Shown piece after piece: positions 1 to 6,836 of a DNA stretch of 17,373 bases. A model generated the notes under the pieces. It was given only the letters and a program-made list of their open reading frames with translations, did no database searches and was not told where the DNA came from. This DNA is from Phyllobacteriaceae bacterium. Its GTDB lineage: Bacteria; Pseudomonadota; Alphaproteobacteria; Rhizobiales; Ancalomicrobiaceae. Both the position numbers and the translations under genes were made by a program. Location of the stretch: positions 1-17,373 of the forward strand of contig JAAYVT010000193.1 in the NCBI GenBank assembly GCA_012517025.1, read 5' to 3'. The stretch's first letter is position 1. The number at the start of each line of letters is the position of its first letter.

Positions 1-390
1 CGCTTCGTCACCTCGGTGTGCACCGGTTCGCTCGTCCTCGGCGCCGCTGGGCTCTTGACCGGGAAGCGAGCCACCACCCATTGGAACGCCGTCGACTTCC
101 TGCCGGCGTTCGGAGCGATCCCGACCGAAGGGCGGGTGGTGCGCGACGGCGACGTCGTCACCGCCGGCGGTGTCACCTCGGGGATCGACTTCGGCCTGGC
201 GCTGGTCGCCGAGCTGTTCGGCGAGACGGCGGCGCGCACGGTTCAGCTGGCGCTCGAATACGCCCCGGCGCCGCCCTTCGACGCCGGCACGCCGGCGACC
301 GCCGGTGCCGAGCTCGTCGCCGCCGCCAAGGTGAGCATGGCCGGCTCGCGCGCCGAACGCGAGGCGTTTCTCGCCGCTCGCCGGGCCTGA
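1..390 (+). CDS. DJ-1/PfpI family protein, isonitrile hydratase-like (5' end outside window)
   Basis: The last 129 residues of a DJ-1/PfpI-type (class I glutamine amidotransferase-like) protein are visible; the reading frame is open from base 1 and the start lies outside. The segment begins RFVTSVCTGSLVLGAAGLLT. The Cys in VCTGS (visible residue 7) sits at the nucleophile elbow of this superfamily and is followed by the conserved ATTHW. The later GGVTSGIDFGLALVAELFG block is typical of the isonitrile hydratase/ThiJ-like subgroup. In that subgroup the Cys can hydrate isonitriles to N-substituted formamides, but many members have unknown substrates, so the exact reaction is inference. The C-terminal tail is Ala-rich and charged, as in full-length relatives, so the gene ends naturally. 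Nothing on its own strand downstream looks co-transcribed: the next plus-strand gene starts 321 bases later. It is expected to be cytoplasmic. The family call is secure; the substrate is not. Confidence 0.85.
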   Translation, partial: RFVTSVCTGSLVLGAAGLLTGKRATTHWNAVDFLPAFGAIPTEGRVVRDGDVVTAGGVTSGIDFGLALVAELFGETAARTVQLALEYAPAPPFDAGTPATAGAELVAAAKVSMAGSRAEREAFLAARRA

Positions 391-411
391 CGCTTCGACG
401 TCGACGAAATG

Positions 412-434
412 AAAAAGCCGGGCGCGAGCCCGGC
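412..434 (-). terminator. Rho-independent terminator (distal of a tandem pair)
   Basis: GCCGGGC (417-423) and GCCCGGC (428-434) form a perfect 7-bp stem with a 4-base GCGA loop. The A5 tract at 412-416 becomes a U5 tract directly after the stem on the minus strand. It may also weakly terminate the PfpI gene on the plus strand, where there is no U-tract. Confidence 0.8.
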
Positions 435-444
435 CTCCGAACGC

Positions 445-483
445 AAAAAACCCCGGCGAGGAGGTCCTGCCTCCCATCCGGGG
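445..483 (-). terminator. Rho-independent terminator (proximal of a tandem pair)
   Basis: The outer stem CCCCGG/CCGGGG (451-456 with 478-483) and inner stem GGAGG/CCTCC (460-464 with 470-474) are both perfect. They are separated by a small CGA/CAT internal loop and capped by TCCTG. The A6 run at 445-450 gives U6 on the minus strand. The shape is that of a strong minus-strand terminator, although no minus-strand gene lies immediately upstream of it. Confidence 0.85.
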
Positions 484-640
484 CTTCCTGCGGTTCGCCT
501 CCTTGGTCTTCGTCGCCCGCCAGTACATCCGTGGTCGACCCGATGAAGCGGAGGCTCCATCGAGACCCGCGCCGCTCGTGCTTCGCGGATCTCCATGACG
601 CACATCTAAACCGAAGATCATGAAGAAAGTATGAACGAAC
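484..640 (-). ncRNA. Candidate small RNA ending at tandem terminators
   Basis: Two consecutive U-tailed hairpins at 412-483 need a minus-strand transcript, but the only minus-strand ORFs here are GC-rich shadows lacking ribosome binding sites. A short noncoding RNA, or a leader with a very small peptide, starting near 600-640 would account for them. Read on the minus strand, the body alternates GGAGG-like and CCTCC-like motifs, which could pair with each other or with ribosome binding sites of other messages. I could not fix a promoter: a weak TTAGAT-like -10 sits near 604-609 with no good -35. I do not recognise the RNA as a known family. The 5' end is approximate. Confidence 0.4.
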
Positions 641-711
641 GGCGGCATTCGTGTGTCGACGCGCATTTCCTCGTGGCGACATCGCCGCCGCCGCGTGCTA
701 GGACGCGGCCC

Positions 712-1620
712 ATGCCGAGCCACGTCTACCGCCTCACCACCACCCGATCACTCGCCACCCGCATCGCCGACGCGTTGGGGGACGGCGACATCGTCTTCGC
801 CTTCGCCGACGCGAGCGGCGCCTTCGACCACGGCGACGGCACCTGGGGCGTCGAGGCGTGGTTCCCCGAGGCACTCGACGAGACCGACCTCGCCGAGGCC
901 CTCGCCGACGTCCTGGAGGCCGACGGCATCGCTTCCCGCGAGGCGGCGCTCGCGACCCTCGCCCACGCCACGCTGAAGCCGCTCGCCGCTTCCGAATGGG
1001 CGGCGATCGGCCTCGACGAGCTGCCGCCGATCCGCGCCGGCCGCTTCCGCGTCTTCGGCGAACACAATCTCCCCGACCGCCTGCGCCGCGAGGACGTGCG
1101 GATCGAGGCCTCCTCCGCCTTCGGCTCGGGCGACCACGCCTCCACCCAGCTGTCGCTTTCCGGTCTCGACGAGATCCTGAAATTCGCCCGGCCGAGGAAC
1201 GTCCTCGATCTCGGCACCGGCACCGGCATTCTCGGCCTCGCCTTTTCCCGCCTCGCCCCGAGCGTACCGGTGCTCGCCACCGACATCGCCCCGCACGCGG
1301 TGGCGACCGCCGAGCGCAATCGCCGCCTGAACCGCGTCGACCGCGCCTTCCGCGCGCTTCTCGCCGACGGGCTCGGCGACGTCCGTATCCGCACCGCCGC
1401 GCCCTTCGATCTGGTGCTCGCCAACATCCTGCCCGATCCGTTGTGCCGAATGGCCGGGCCGCTGGTGCCGTTGATGGCGCCGGGCGCCTTCCTGGTCGTC
1501 GCCGGCCTCAGGATCGGCGAGCAGGCACGGCTGGAGAGCGCCTACCGGGCGCGCGGCTTGCGCCTCGTCTCCCGTCGCGCGATCAAGGAATGGGCCTCGC
1601 TCACCTTCGAGAAGCCCTGA
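712..1620 (+). CDS. Diverged PrmA-like methyltransferase (tandem copy 1)
   Basis: This 302-residue protein has the full PrmA layout: an N-terminal ferredoxin-like substrate-recognition domain (about 1-110), a linker, and a C-terminal Rossmann S-adenosylmethionine methyltransferase domain. Motif I is LDLGTGTG (165-172), followed by TDIAPHAV and by NILPDPL (from N238), which replaces the family's usual NILARPL. The signature AFGTGHH appears as AFGSGDH (F137-H142), so the first His is Asp. These changes argue for a paralog whose substrate may differ from ribosomal protein L11. ATG 712 is chosen over an in-frame ATG at 631. AGGA at 701-704 lies upstream of 712, and homologs begin at about this point, whereas the extra 27 residues are Arg-rich and unlike the family. 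The stop is 22 bases before the next gene, a better-conserved PrmA, so the two probably form an operon. The family is certain; the target is inferred to be L11 or another protein. Confidence 0.88.
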   Translation: MPSHVYRLTTTRSLATRIADALGDGDIVFAFADASGAFDHGDGTWGVEAWFPEALDETDLAEALADVLEADGIASREAALATLAHATLKPLAASEWAAIGLDELPPIRAGRFRVFGEHNLPDRLRREDVRIEASSAFGSGDHASTQLSLSGLDEILKFARPRNVLDLGTGTGILGLAFSRLAPSVPVLATDIAPHAVATAERNRRLNRVDRAFRALLADGLGDVRIRTAAPFDLVLANILPDPLCRMAGPLVPLMAPGAFLVVAGLRIGEQARLESAYRARGLRLVSRRAIKEWASLTFEKP

Positions 1621-1642
1621 CACCCCGAGGAGTTCCCCCAAG

Positions 1643-2533
1643 ATGCCCGCCGTCCAGGTCCGTCTCGTCGCCGAGGGTCCCGAAGCCGAACGCCTCGAGC
1701 GGCTGCTCGGCGCCGCCTTCGAGGACGAGGGCTATCCCGTCACCCGCGAGGAGACGGTGCCCTATTCGGAAATCTGGTCGGTCGACACCCTGGTCTTCGA
1801 CGCCGACAGCGAGGAGGCGGCCGCCGAGCTCGTCCGCGACGCCCTCGGCACCGACGCCTTCTGCGCGCCCCTCACCACCACCGTCCTCGATCTCGACGCC
1901 AATTGGATCGCGATGAGCGAGGAGATCCGCCATCCGGTCGCCGCCGGCCGGTTCTTCGTCCACGGCAGCCACGACCGCCATCGCCGCCCGCCGGCCGGCG
2001 TCGCGATCGAGATCGACGCCGCCATGGCCTTCGGCACCGGCCACCACGCAACCACCTGGTGCTGCCTCACCGCCCTCGACCGGTTGCTGAAGGCCCGCCG
2101 CTTCGAGCGCCCGCTCGACCTCGGCACCGGCACCGCCGTGCTGGCGATCGCCGTCGCCCGGGTCCAACACGTGCCGGTGATCGCCACCGACATCGACCCC
2201 GTCGCCGTCGCCATCGCCGCCCACAACGCCCGGCTCAACGGCGTCGGCGCCGAGGTGCGCTGCATCGTCGCCGACGGCATGAAGGCCCGCCTGCTCGACG
2301 AGGAAGCCCCCTTCGATCTGGTGATCGCCAACATCCTCGCCCGGCCGCTGACCAAGCTCGCCTTCCCGGTGGCGTCGCGATTGGCCCGCCGCTCGGTCGT
2401 CGTGCTCTCCGGCTTGCGCACGGTGGAACGGCAGTTGGTGCTCGCGGCCTGGCGTGCCCAAGGATTGCGGTTCGCCTTCGAGATCGAACGCGACGGCTGG
2501 CTCGCTCTGGTGCTCGAGACCGGCGATCGCTGA
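1643..2533 (+). CDS. prmA: Ribosomal protein L11 methyltransferase PrmA (tandem copy 2)
   Basis: PrmA uses S-adenosylmethionine to methylate the alpha-amino group and Lys side chains of ribosomal protein L11 in the cytoplasm. This 296-residue protein matches rhizobial PrmA in length and order. An N-terminal recognition domain ends in NWIAMSEEIRHPVAAGRFFV. The signature AFGTGHHATT is intact (F130-H135). Motif I LDLGTGTA starts at 158, with Ala where a fourth Gly is common. TDIDPVAV follows, and the NILARPL motif begins at N230. The ATG at 1643 has an upstream CGAGGAG ribosome binding site. Because it keeps the canonical motifs that copy 1 has lost, this is the better candidate for the true L11 enzyme. 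It follows copy 1 by 22 bases and is followed by a hairpin at 2566-2585. Confidence 0.93.
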   Translation: MPAVQVRLVAEGPEAERLERLLGAAFEDEGYPVTREETVPYSEIWSVDTLVFDADSEEAAAELVRDALGTDAFCAPLTTTVLDLDANWIAMSEEIRHPVAAGRFFVHGSHDRHRRPPAGVAIEIDAAMAFGTGHHATTWCCLTALDRLLKARRFERPLDLGTGTAVLAIAVARVQHVPVIATDIDPVAVAIAAHNARLNGVGAEVRCIVADGMKARLLDEEAPFDLVIANILARPLTKLAFPVASRLARRSVVVLSGLRTVERQLVLAAWRAQGLRFAFEIERDGWLALVLETGDR

Positions 2534-2565
2534 TCCACGCCCCACAACCGTATTTCACCGGCCGT

Positions 2566-2585
2566 CGAGGCGTGATTCCGCCTCG
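2566..2585 (+). terminator. Possible terminator hairpin after prmA
   Basis: A perfect 7-bp stem CGAGGCG/CGCCTCG with a TGATTC loop lies 32 bases after the prmA stop. No U-run follows, only TGACGCCGAGTTT, so intrinsic termination is uncertain. Confidence 0.35.
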
Positions 2586-2694
2586 TGACGCCGAGTTTCC
2601 GATCGAATTTTCCCGTACGGGACGCTCCGATCGTTGAATTCGACGATTTCCGCCGGTTCGTCGAACGCCGGCATCGTCGAGCCGGCGACAATCC

Positions 2695-2737
2695 GTTCAC
2701 CATACCAGTTTCGACCTTTCGGTCGAATTGTATGAAC
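2695..2737. repeat. Long imperfect inverted repeat
   Basis: A perfect core TTCGACC-TTTC-GGTCGAA (2710-2727) is flanked by CATAC (2701-2705) facing GTATG (2730-2734) and GTTCA (2695-2699) facing TGAAC (2733-2737), with small bulges. It would form a long hairpin in RNA or a dyad operator in DNA. There is no U-tail, so it is not an obvious terminator. Confidence 0.6.
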
Positions 2738-2748
2738 TCTAGATTCTC

Positions 2749-2760
2749 TTCGAATTCGAA
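2749..2760. repeat. 12-bp palindrome TTCGAATTCGAA, copy 1 of 2
   Basis: A perfect palindrome, identical to the one at 16546-16557 upstream of lpxC. Both sit in AT-rich intergenic DNA and both are followed within about 25 bases by more AT-rich sequence. It is a candidate recognition site for a DNA-binding protein; the binder is unknown. Confidence 0.55.
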
Positions 2761-2848
2761 TAATTATTGAATTTACGCCGACGGCAGGTGATCGCATACG
2801 ATTTACCCATGTAAGGATCAAAGTCGTGTGTAGTCGTAGAAACAATTA

Positions 2849-2877
2849 TTGACCTTCCGAGGACCTCACACCTACAT
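2849..2877 (+). promoter_or_regulatory. Housekeeping-sigma promoter of the host-attachment-family gene
   Basis: TTGACC (2849-2854) and CTACAT (2872-2877) are separated by 17 bases, close to the alphaproteobacterial housekeeping consensus. The predicted start of transcription is near 2884, giving a leader of about 65 bases before ATG 2950. Confidence 0.6.
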
Positions 2878-2949
2878 TGGACTCGTAAAATCGGAGGCCG
2901 AAAGTGCGATGCCGGACCCCGAGCGGATGGACGAGACGGGAGGGACGAC

Positions 2950-3402
2950 ATGCCCCGCATGAAGATCGCCAACGGTACTTGGATCCTCGTCGGTGACGGT
3001 CGCAGAGCCATGGTCCTGCGCAACGACGGCTTGGCGGAAATGCCCAATCTGCGCTGCATCTCCGCGCGCGAGACGGAAAATCCCGCCACGCGCGAACAAG
3101 GCTCGGATGCCCCGGGCCGCGCCTTCGCCTCGGTCGGCTCCATGCGCTCGACCGTCGAGACCACCGACTGGCACGATCAGGAGGAGCGCCGCTTCGCCGC
3201 CACCGTGGCCGCCGATCTCAACGTCGCCGCGCGCGAGGGGCGCTATCAGCACCTGATCGTCGTGGCGCCGCCGCGCATCCTGGCCGAGTTGCGTCAGGAC
3301 CTTTCCGGCGAGGCCCGTGCCTGCGTATGCGCCGAGATCGACAAGGATCTGACCCGGCACACCATCGCCGACATCGAGACGATTCTGCTCGCGGCCGGCT
3401 GA
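2950..3402 (+). CDS. Host-attachment family protein
   Basis: This 150-residue protein matches the family annotated as 'protein required for attachment to host cells', widespread in Rhizobiales. Features that fit are the N-terminal NGTWILVGDGRRAMVLRNDG strand-turn segment, a central variable part (about 40-70), and a C-terminal half with ERRFAATVAADLN, YQHLIVVAPPRILAELR and KDLTRHTIADIE. Known members are small soluble proteins of uncertain biochemistry; the name comes from an Agrobacterium attachment phenotype and need not apply here. ATG 2950 follows a GGGAGGG ribosome binding site; an in-frame ATG at 2959 is possible. It has its own promoter at 2849-2877 and appears monocistronic. A strong GC hairpin lies 70 bases after the stop. 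Confidence 0.82.
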   Translation: MPRMKIANGTWILVGDGRRAMVLRNDGLAEMPNLRCISARETENPATREQGSDAPGRAFASVGSMRSTVETTDWHDQEERRFAATVAADLNVAAREGRYQHLIVVAPPRILAELRQDLSGEARACVCAEIDKDLTRHTIADIETILLAAG

Positions 3403-3472
3403 GCGAGGACGCGGGCGCCCACCGCGACACCCCCCCGATCGCGGCGCCGAGCGCCGACGACGTCCCCGAGAA

Positions 3473-3497
3473 GGGCCGGCCGCTCCACGGCCGGCCC
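3473..3497. repeat. GC-rich hairpin between two genes
   Basis: A perfect 10-bp stem GGGCCGGCCG/CGGCCGGCCC with a CTCCA loop. It could end the transcript of the host-attachment gene, but neither strand has a proper U-run after it, so I record it as a hairpin rather than a terminator. Confidence 0.5.
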
Positions 3498-3574
3498 GAA
3501 CCGTCTCGAAACGGCGACGAATCACGGATAGCTCTGGGTCGACCCCGTTCGGGGATCCTCCCGGAGCATGATTC

Positions 3575-4276
3575 ATGTCCGTCACTCGCCGTCTCGTTCT
3601 GCTCGCCTGCCTGCTCGCCCCGGCCGTCGCCGTCGCCGAGGAAGCACCTCTTCCTTACGTCACGCCGAAGCAGGTCGATCTCACCCGCCTGCTGCCGCCG
3701 CCGCCGGCCGTCGGCAGCCCCGCCGAGCTCACCGATCGCGCCGCCGCGGTCGCCGCGCAGAAGCGCGCCTCGCCGGAGCGCGTCGCGCTGGCCGTCCACG
3801 ACACCGACGAGACCGTGTACGCGATCTTCGGCTCGGTGATGGGCGAGCGCTTCGAGGCGACGAAGCTGCCGCTGACCGATCGCCTGTTCGCCCGTCTCGG
3901 CGCCGGCGAGGACGACACCGTCGATCCGGCCAAGCCGTTCTTCGGCCGGGTCCGGCCCTGGCTCGCCATGCCCGACGAGATCAAGCCGCTGGTGAAGTCG
4001 AGCAAGAGCGGCTCCTGGCCGTCCGGCCACACCACTCGCGCCACCCTCGAGGGCATCGTTCTGGCCGCCATGATGCCGGAGAAGAAGACCGAGATCTGGG
4101 CCCGCGTCGGCGAATACGCCGAGAGCCGGGTCGTCGGCGGCATGCACTTCCCGCAGGATGTCGAGGCCGGCCGGCTCGCCGGCACCGCGATGGCCACCGC
4201 CGCCTTCCTCGATCCGGCCTTCGTCGCCGACTTCGAGGCGGCCAAAGCGGAACTGCGCGCCGCCTACGGTCTGTGA
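3575..4276 (+). CDS. Periplasmic class A nonspecific acid phosphatase (PAP2 superfamily)
   Basis: This 233-residue protein hydrolyses phosphomonoesters and probably acts in the periplasm. A signal peptide is clear: RR-containing n-region, hydrophobic core LVLLACLLAPAVAVA, likely cleavage before EEAP. All three parts of the PAP2 phosphatase signature are intact: K120-x6-R127-P128 (KPFFGRVRP), PSGH with H152, and S184-R185-x5-H191-x3-D195. H191 is the expected nucleophile that forms the phospho-histidine, and H152 is the acid/base. The size and spacing match PhoN/PhoC-type class A enzymes rather than membrane PAP2 proteins, since no further membrane segments are seen. ATG 3575 follows a CCGGAG ribosome binding site. 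The next gene begins 74 bases downstream on the same strand. Physiological substrates cannot be read from the sequence. Confidence 0.92.
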   Translation: MSVTRRLVLLACLLAPAVAVAEEAPLPYVTPKQVDLTRLLPPPPAVGSPAELTDRAAAVAAQKRASPERVALAVHDTDETVYAIFGSVMGERFEATKLPLTDRLFARLGAGEDDTVDPAKPFFGRVRPWLAMPDEIKPLVKSSKSGSWPSGHTTRATLEGIVLAAMMPEKKTEIWARVGEYAESRVVGGMHFPQDVEAGRLAGTAMATAAFLDPAFVADFEAAKAELRAAYGL

Positions 4277-4350
4277 TCGCCGGGCGCGCGGCGGGGAGAC
4301 ATGCGCGGAGAAGCGGTTGCCGGAATTCACGGCGCCGCTACACTCCGCGC

Positions 4351-6171
4351 ATGTTCCAGAGCTTCGACACCCTCGCCGACCCTTCGCTCGGCGCCCCCCG
4401 CCTCGCGCGTCTGCGCGAAGATCTCACCCGTGACGGCCTCGACGGCTTCCTGGTGCCGCGCGCCGACGAGTTCCAGGGCGAATACGTGCCGCCCTCGGCC
4501 GAGCGCCTGCACTGGCTGACCGGCTTCTCCGGCTCGGCCGGCATCGCCGTGGCGCTGAAGGATCGCGCCGCCATCCTCTCCGACGGCCGCTACACCCTGC
4601 AGATCCGCGCCGAAGTCGACACCGCCGCCTTCACCCCCGTCGACGGCGTCGCCACCCCGGTCCACGCTTGGCTCGCCGAAAACGTCGGCGACGGCGCGAA
4701 GATCGGCTTCGATCCGTGGCTGCACACCCGCACCCAAGTCCGCCGCCTCGTCGAGGGGCTGGCGAAACGCGGCGCCTCGCTCGTTCCGGTCGCCGAGAAC
4801 CTCGTCGATCGCATCTGGATCGATCGCCCGGCGCCGCCCGCCGGCCTGCTCTCGGTGCAGCCGCTCGCCTTCGCCGGCGAGGAGGCGAGCGCCAAGATCG
4901 CCCGTGTCGCGGCGGATCTCGCCGCCGACGCGGTGCTCCTCACCCAGCCCGATTCGATCGCCTGGATCTTCAACGTGCGCGGCCGCGACGTCGCCCACAA
5001 TCCGGTGCCGCTCGCCTTCGCGGTCGTGCCGAAGACCGGCCGCCCCACCCTCTTCGTCGATCCGGCGAAGCTCGACGACGCCGTCCGCGCCCATCTCGCC
5101 GCCGTCGCCGACGTCGCGCCGCGCGACGATCTGCTTCCCGCCCTCGACCGGCTCGGCGCGGCCAAGGCCGCCGTCGCCCTCGATCCCGCCTGGACGCCGG
5201 AGATCCTGGTGCGCCGCCTGGAGACCGCCGGCGCGAGCGTGGTGGAGGCCGAGGATCCGATCATCCGGCCGAAGGCCCGCAAGAACGCCGCCGAGATCGC
5301 CGGCACCCGCGCCGCCCACGTCCGCGACGGCGTCGCCATGGCGACCTTCCTCGCCTGGTTCGACGCCGAGGGCCACGCCACCGACGAGATCACCTGCTGC
5401 GAGAAGCTCGAGGCCTGCCGCGCCGCCACCGGCGAACTGGTCGACCTCTCCTTCGGCACCATCTCCGGCGCCGGCCCGAACGGTGCCATCGTCCACTATC
5501 ACGCGACGCGGGCGACCAACCGGCCGATCGATCGCGACAGCCTGTTCCTGCTCGATTCCGGCGCCCAGTATCGCGACGGCACCACCGACGTCACCCGCAC
5601 CCTCGCCGTCGGCACGCCCACCACCGAGATGCGGCGCTGCTTCACCCTGGTGCTGAAGGGCCACCTCGCCCTCGCCGCAGCCCGCTTCCCCGCCGGCACC
5701 ACCGGCGCGGCGCTGGACACCCTCGCCCGCATCGCCCTGTGGAAGGCCGGTTACGACTACGACCACGGCACCGGCCACGGCGTCGGCTCGTTCCTGTCGG
5801 TGCACGAGGGTCCGCAGCGCATCGCCAAGACCGGCACAGTGGCGCTGGAACCGGGGATGATCGTCTCCAACGAGCCCGGCTACTACCGCACCGGCGCCTT
5901 CGGCATCCGCATCGAAAATCTGGTGTTGGTCACCCCGGCCGCCGAGATCGACGCCGGCGAGCGGCCGATGCTCGGCTTCGAGGACCTGACCCTGGTGCCG
6001 ATCGACACCCGCCTCGTCGACGTTTCGATGCTCGACCGCGCCGAGATCGTCCGGCTCGACGCCTACCACGCCCGCGTCCGCGCCGAGATCGGTCCGCGTC
6101 TCGGCGACGACGCCACCCGCCGCTGGCTGGAGCGGGCGACCGCCCCGCTCACCCCCTCCCCCGCATCGTGA
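4351..6171 (+). CDS. pepP: Aminopeptidase P family Xaa-Pro aminopeptidase (peptidase M24B)
   Basis: This cytoplasmic metallopeptidase of 606 residues removes an N-terminal residue preceding proline. Its length and order fit the large, eukaryotic-APP1-like form: two creatinase-type N-terminal domains (about 1-135 and 145-310), a pita-bread M24 catalytic domain (about 320-540) and an extra C-terminal domain. All five dinuclear metal ligands are present: D402 and D413 (LLDSGAQYRDGTTDVTRT), H476 (GTGHGVG), E508 (SNEPGYY) and E522 (IRIENL). H485 in SVHEGP is the conserved second His. ATG 4351 (MFQSFDTL) is chosen because homologs start there; the same frame is open far upstream but overlaps the phosphatase gene and has no family-like sequence. 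A weak ribosome binding site is noted. The glutathione S-transferase gene follows after 31 bases, likely co-transcribed. Confidence 0.94.
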   Translation: MFQSFDTLADPSLGAPRLARLREDLTRDGLDGFLVPRADEFQGEYVPPSAERLHWLTGFSGSAGIAVALKDRAAILSDGRYTLQIRAEVDTAAFTPVDGVATPVHAWLAENVGDGAKIGFDPWLHTRTQVRRLVEGLAKRGASLVPVAENLVDRIWIDRPAPPAGLLSVQPLAFAGEEASAKIARVAADLAADAVLLTQPDSIAWIFNVRGRDVAHNPVPLAFAVVPKTGRPTLFVDPAKLDDAVRAHLAAVADVAPRDDLLPALDRLGAAKAAVALDPAWTPEILVRRLETAGASVVEAEDPIIRPKARKNAAEIAGTRAAHVRDGVAMATFLAWFDAEGHATDEITCCEKLEACRAATGELVDLSFGTISGAGPNGAIVHYHATRATNRPIDRDSLFLLDSGAQYRDGTTDVTRTLAVGTPTTEMRRCFTLVLKGHLALAAARFPAGTTGAALDTLARIALWKAGYDYDHGTGHGVGSFLSVHEGPQRIAKTGTVALEPGMIVSNEPGYYRTGAFGIRIENLVLVTPAAEIDAGERPMLGFEDLTLVPIDTRLVDVSMLDRAEIVRLDAYHARVRAEIGPRLGDDATRRWLERATAPLTPSPAS

Positions 6172-6202
6172 GGCCCGCTCGGGCCGCTTCCGAGGACCGT
6201 CG

Positions 6203-6835
6203 ATGAGCGACTATCTCCTGCACTGCTTCGGCGAGAGCGGCAATTCCTACAAGGCGGCCTTGATGCTGGAGCTCTCCGGCTGCGATTGGACGCCGCGCTG
6301 GGTGCCGTTCTTCGAGGGCACCACCCGCACCGCCGAATGGCGGCAGGCGGTCAACGTCATGGGCGAGGCGCCGGTGCTCGTCCACGGCCAGCGCGTGCTG
6401 TCGCAATCCGGCGTGATCCTCGACTATCTCACCGAGACGACGGGAAAGTTCGGCGGCGCCGACGCCGACGAGAAGCGCGAGATCTGGCGCTGGATCCTCT
6501 TCGACAATCACAAGTTCACCAGCTATTTCGCCACCCTGCGCTTCATGCTGGCGATGAAGAACATGCCGGAGAGCCCGGTCACCGCGTTCCTGCGCGGCCG
6601 GGTGATCGACGCCTACAAGGTGGTGGAAAAGCAGCTGTCGGTGACCGACTGGCTGGTCGGCGACCGCCCTACCGTCGCCGACTTCTCGCTCGCCGGCTAC
6701 GTCTTCTACGACGAGGACGTCGGGTTCGACCGCTGGGCGATGTTCCCGGCGATCGACACGTGGCGCCACCGCTTGATGGCGCTGCCCGGCTGGAAGGGGC
6801 CGTGGGAGCTGATGCCGACCGGACCCGCCGCCTGA
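6203..6835 (+). CDS. Glutathione S-transferase family protein
   Basis: This 210-residue cytoplasmic protein has a two-domain GST fold. The N-terminal thioredoxin-like domain (about 1-80) contains ESGNSYKAAL with candidate catalytic Ser12 or Ser15, the cis-proline segment GEAPVLV (P57) and the glutathione gamma-glutamyl contact QSGVI (68-72). The all-helical C-terminal domain contains WLVGDRPTVADFSLAGY, the N-capping box typical of GSTs. The lack of an N-terminal catalytic Cys or Tyr and the Ser-rich loop suggest a Ser-type class; the substrate is unknown. ATG 6203 follows CGAGGA. It lies 31 bases after the aminopeptidase gene and probably shares its transcript. Its stop codon is a single base from the stop codon of the convergent thioesterase gene. 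Confidence 0.9.
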   Translation: MSDYLLHCFGESGNSYKAALMLELSGCDWTPRWVPFFEGTTRTAEWRQAVNVMGEAPVLVHGQRVLSQSGVILDYLTETTGKFGGADADEKREIWRWILFDNHKFTSYFATLRFMLAMKNMPESPVTAFLRGRVIDAYKVVEKQLSVTDWLVGDRPTVADFSLAGYVFYDEDVGFDRWAMFPAIDTWRHRLMALPGWKGPWELMPTGPAA

Positions 6836-6836
6836 T

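Larger units (their letters stand above)
391..711. other. Intergenic region with minus-strand terminators and a possible small RNA
   Basis: This gap lies between two plus-strand genes. It contains two strong hairpins, each followed by a U-run only when read on the minus strand (described separately). No credible plus-strand terminator was seen for the PfpI gene unless the 417-434 hairpin also acts in that direction. The remaining sequence (about 484-640) has no convincing ORF with a ribosome binding site on either strand. On the minus strand it holds several GGAGG and CCTCC motifs. Confidence 0.6.
2534..2949. other. AT-rich, palindrome-dense intergenic region
   Basis: This gap is visibly richer in A and T than the surrounding genes, especially 2600-2880. 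It holds many dyads: CGAGGCG/CGCCTCG at 2566-2585; the perfect TCCCGTACGGGA at 2611-2622; the near-palindrome TCGTTGAATTCGACGA at 2631-2646; TTCGACGA/TCGTCGAA at 2639-2665; a long imperfect hairpin at 2695-2737; and TTCGAATTCGAA at 2749-2760. AATTATTGA occurs twice (2762-2770 and 2844-2852). A good promoter for the downstream gene closes the region. ORFs here show no coding character. Confidence 0.8.

Noticed and set aside
631..711. An upstream in-frame start that would add 27 residues to PrmA-like copy 1.
   Set aside because: The extra residues are Arg/Pro/His-rich and unlike PrmA; ATG 712 has a better ribosome binding site and a family-like N-terminus.
2585..2770. A 61-codon frame in the AT-rich intergenic region.
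   Set aside because: Its translation is produced by the TTCGA-type dyads, and there is no ribosome binding site.
3473..3497. The strong hairpin as a definite terminator.
   Set aside because: There is no U-tract on the plus strand and only TTCTC on the minus strand, so I listed it as a hairpin only.
4327..6069. A 580-codon minus-strand frame opposite the aminopeptidase gene.
   Set aside because: It is a shadow of the real gene, which has all five metal ligands in the correct frame.
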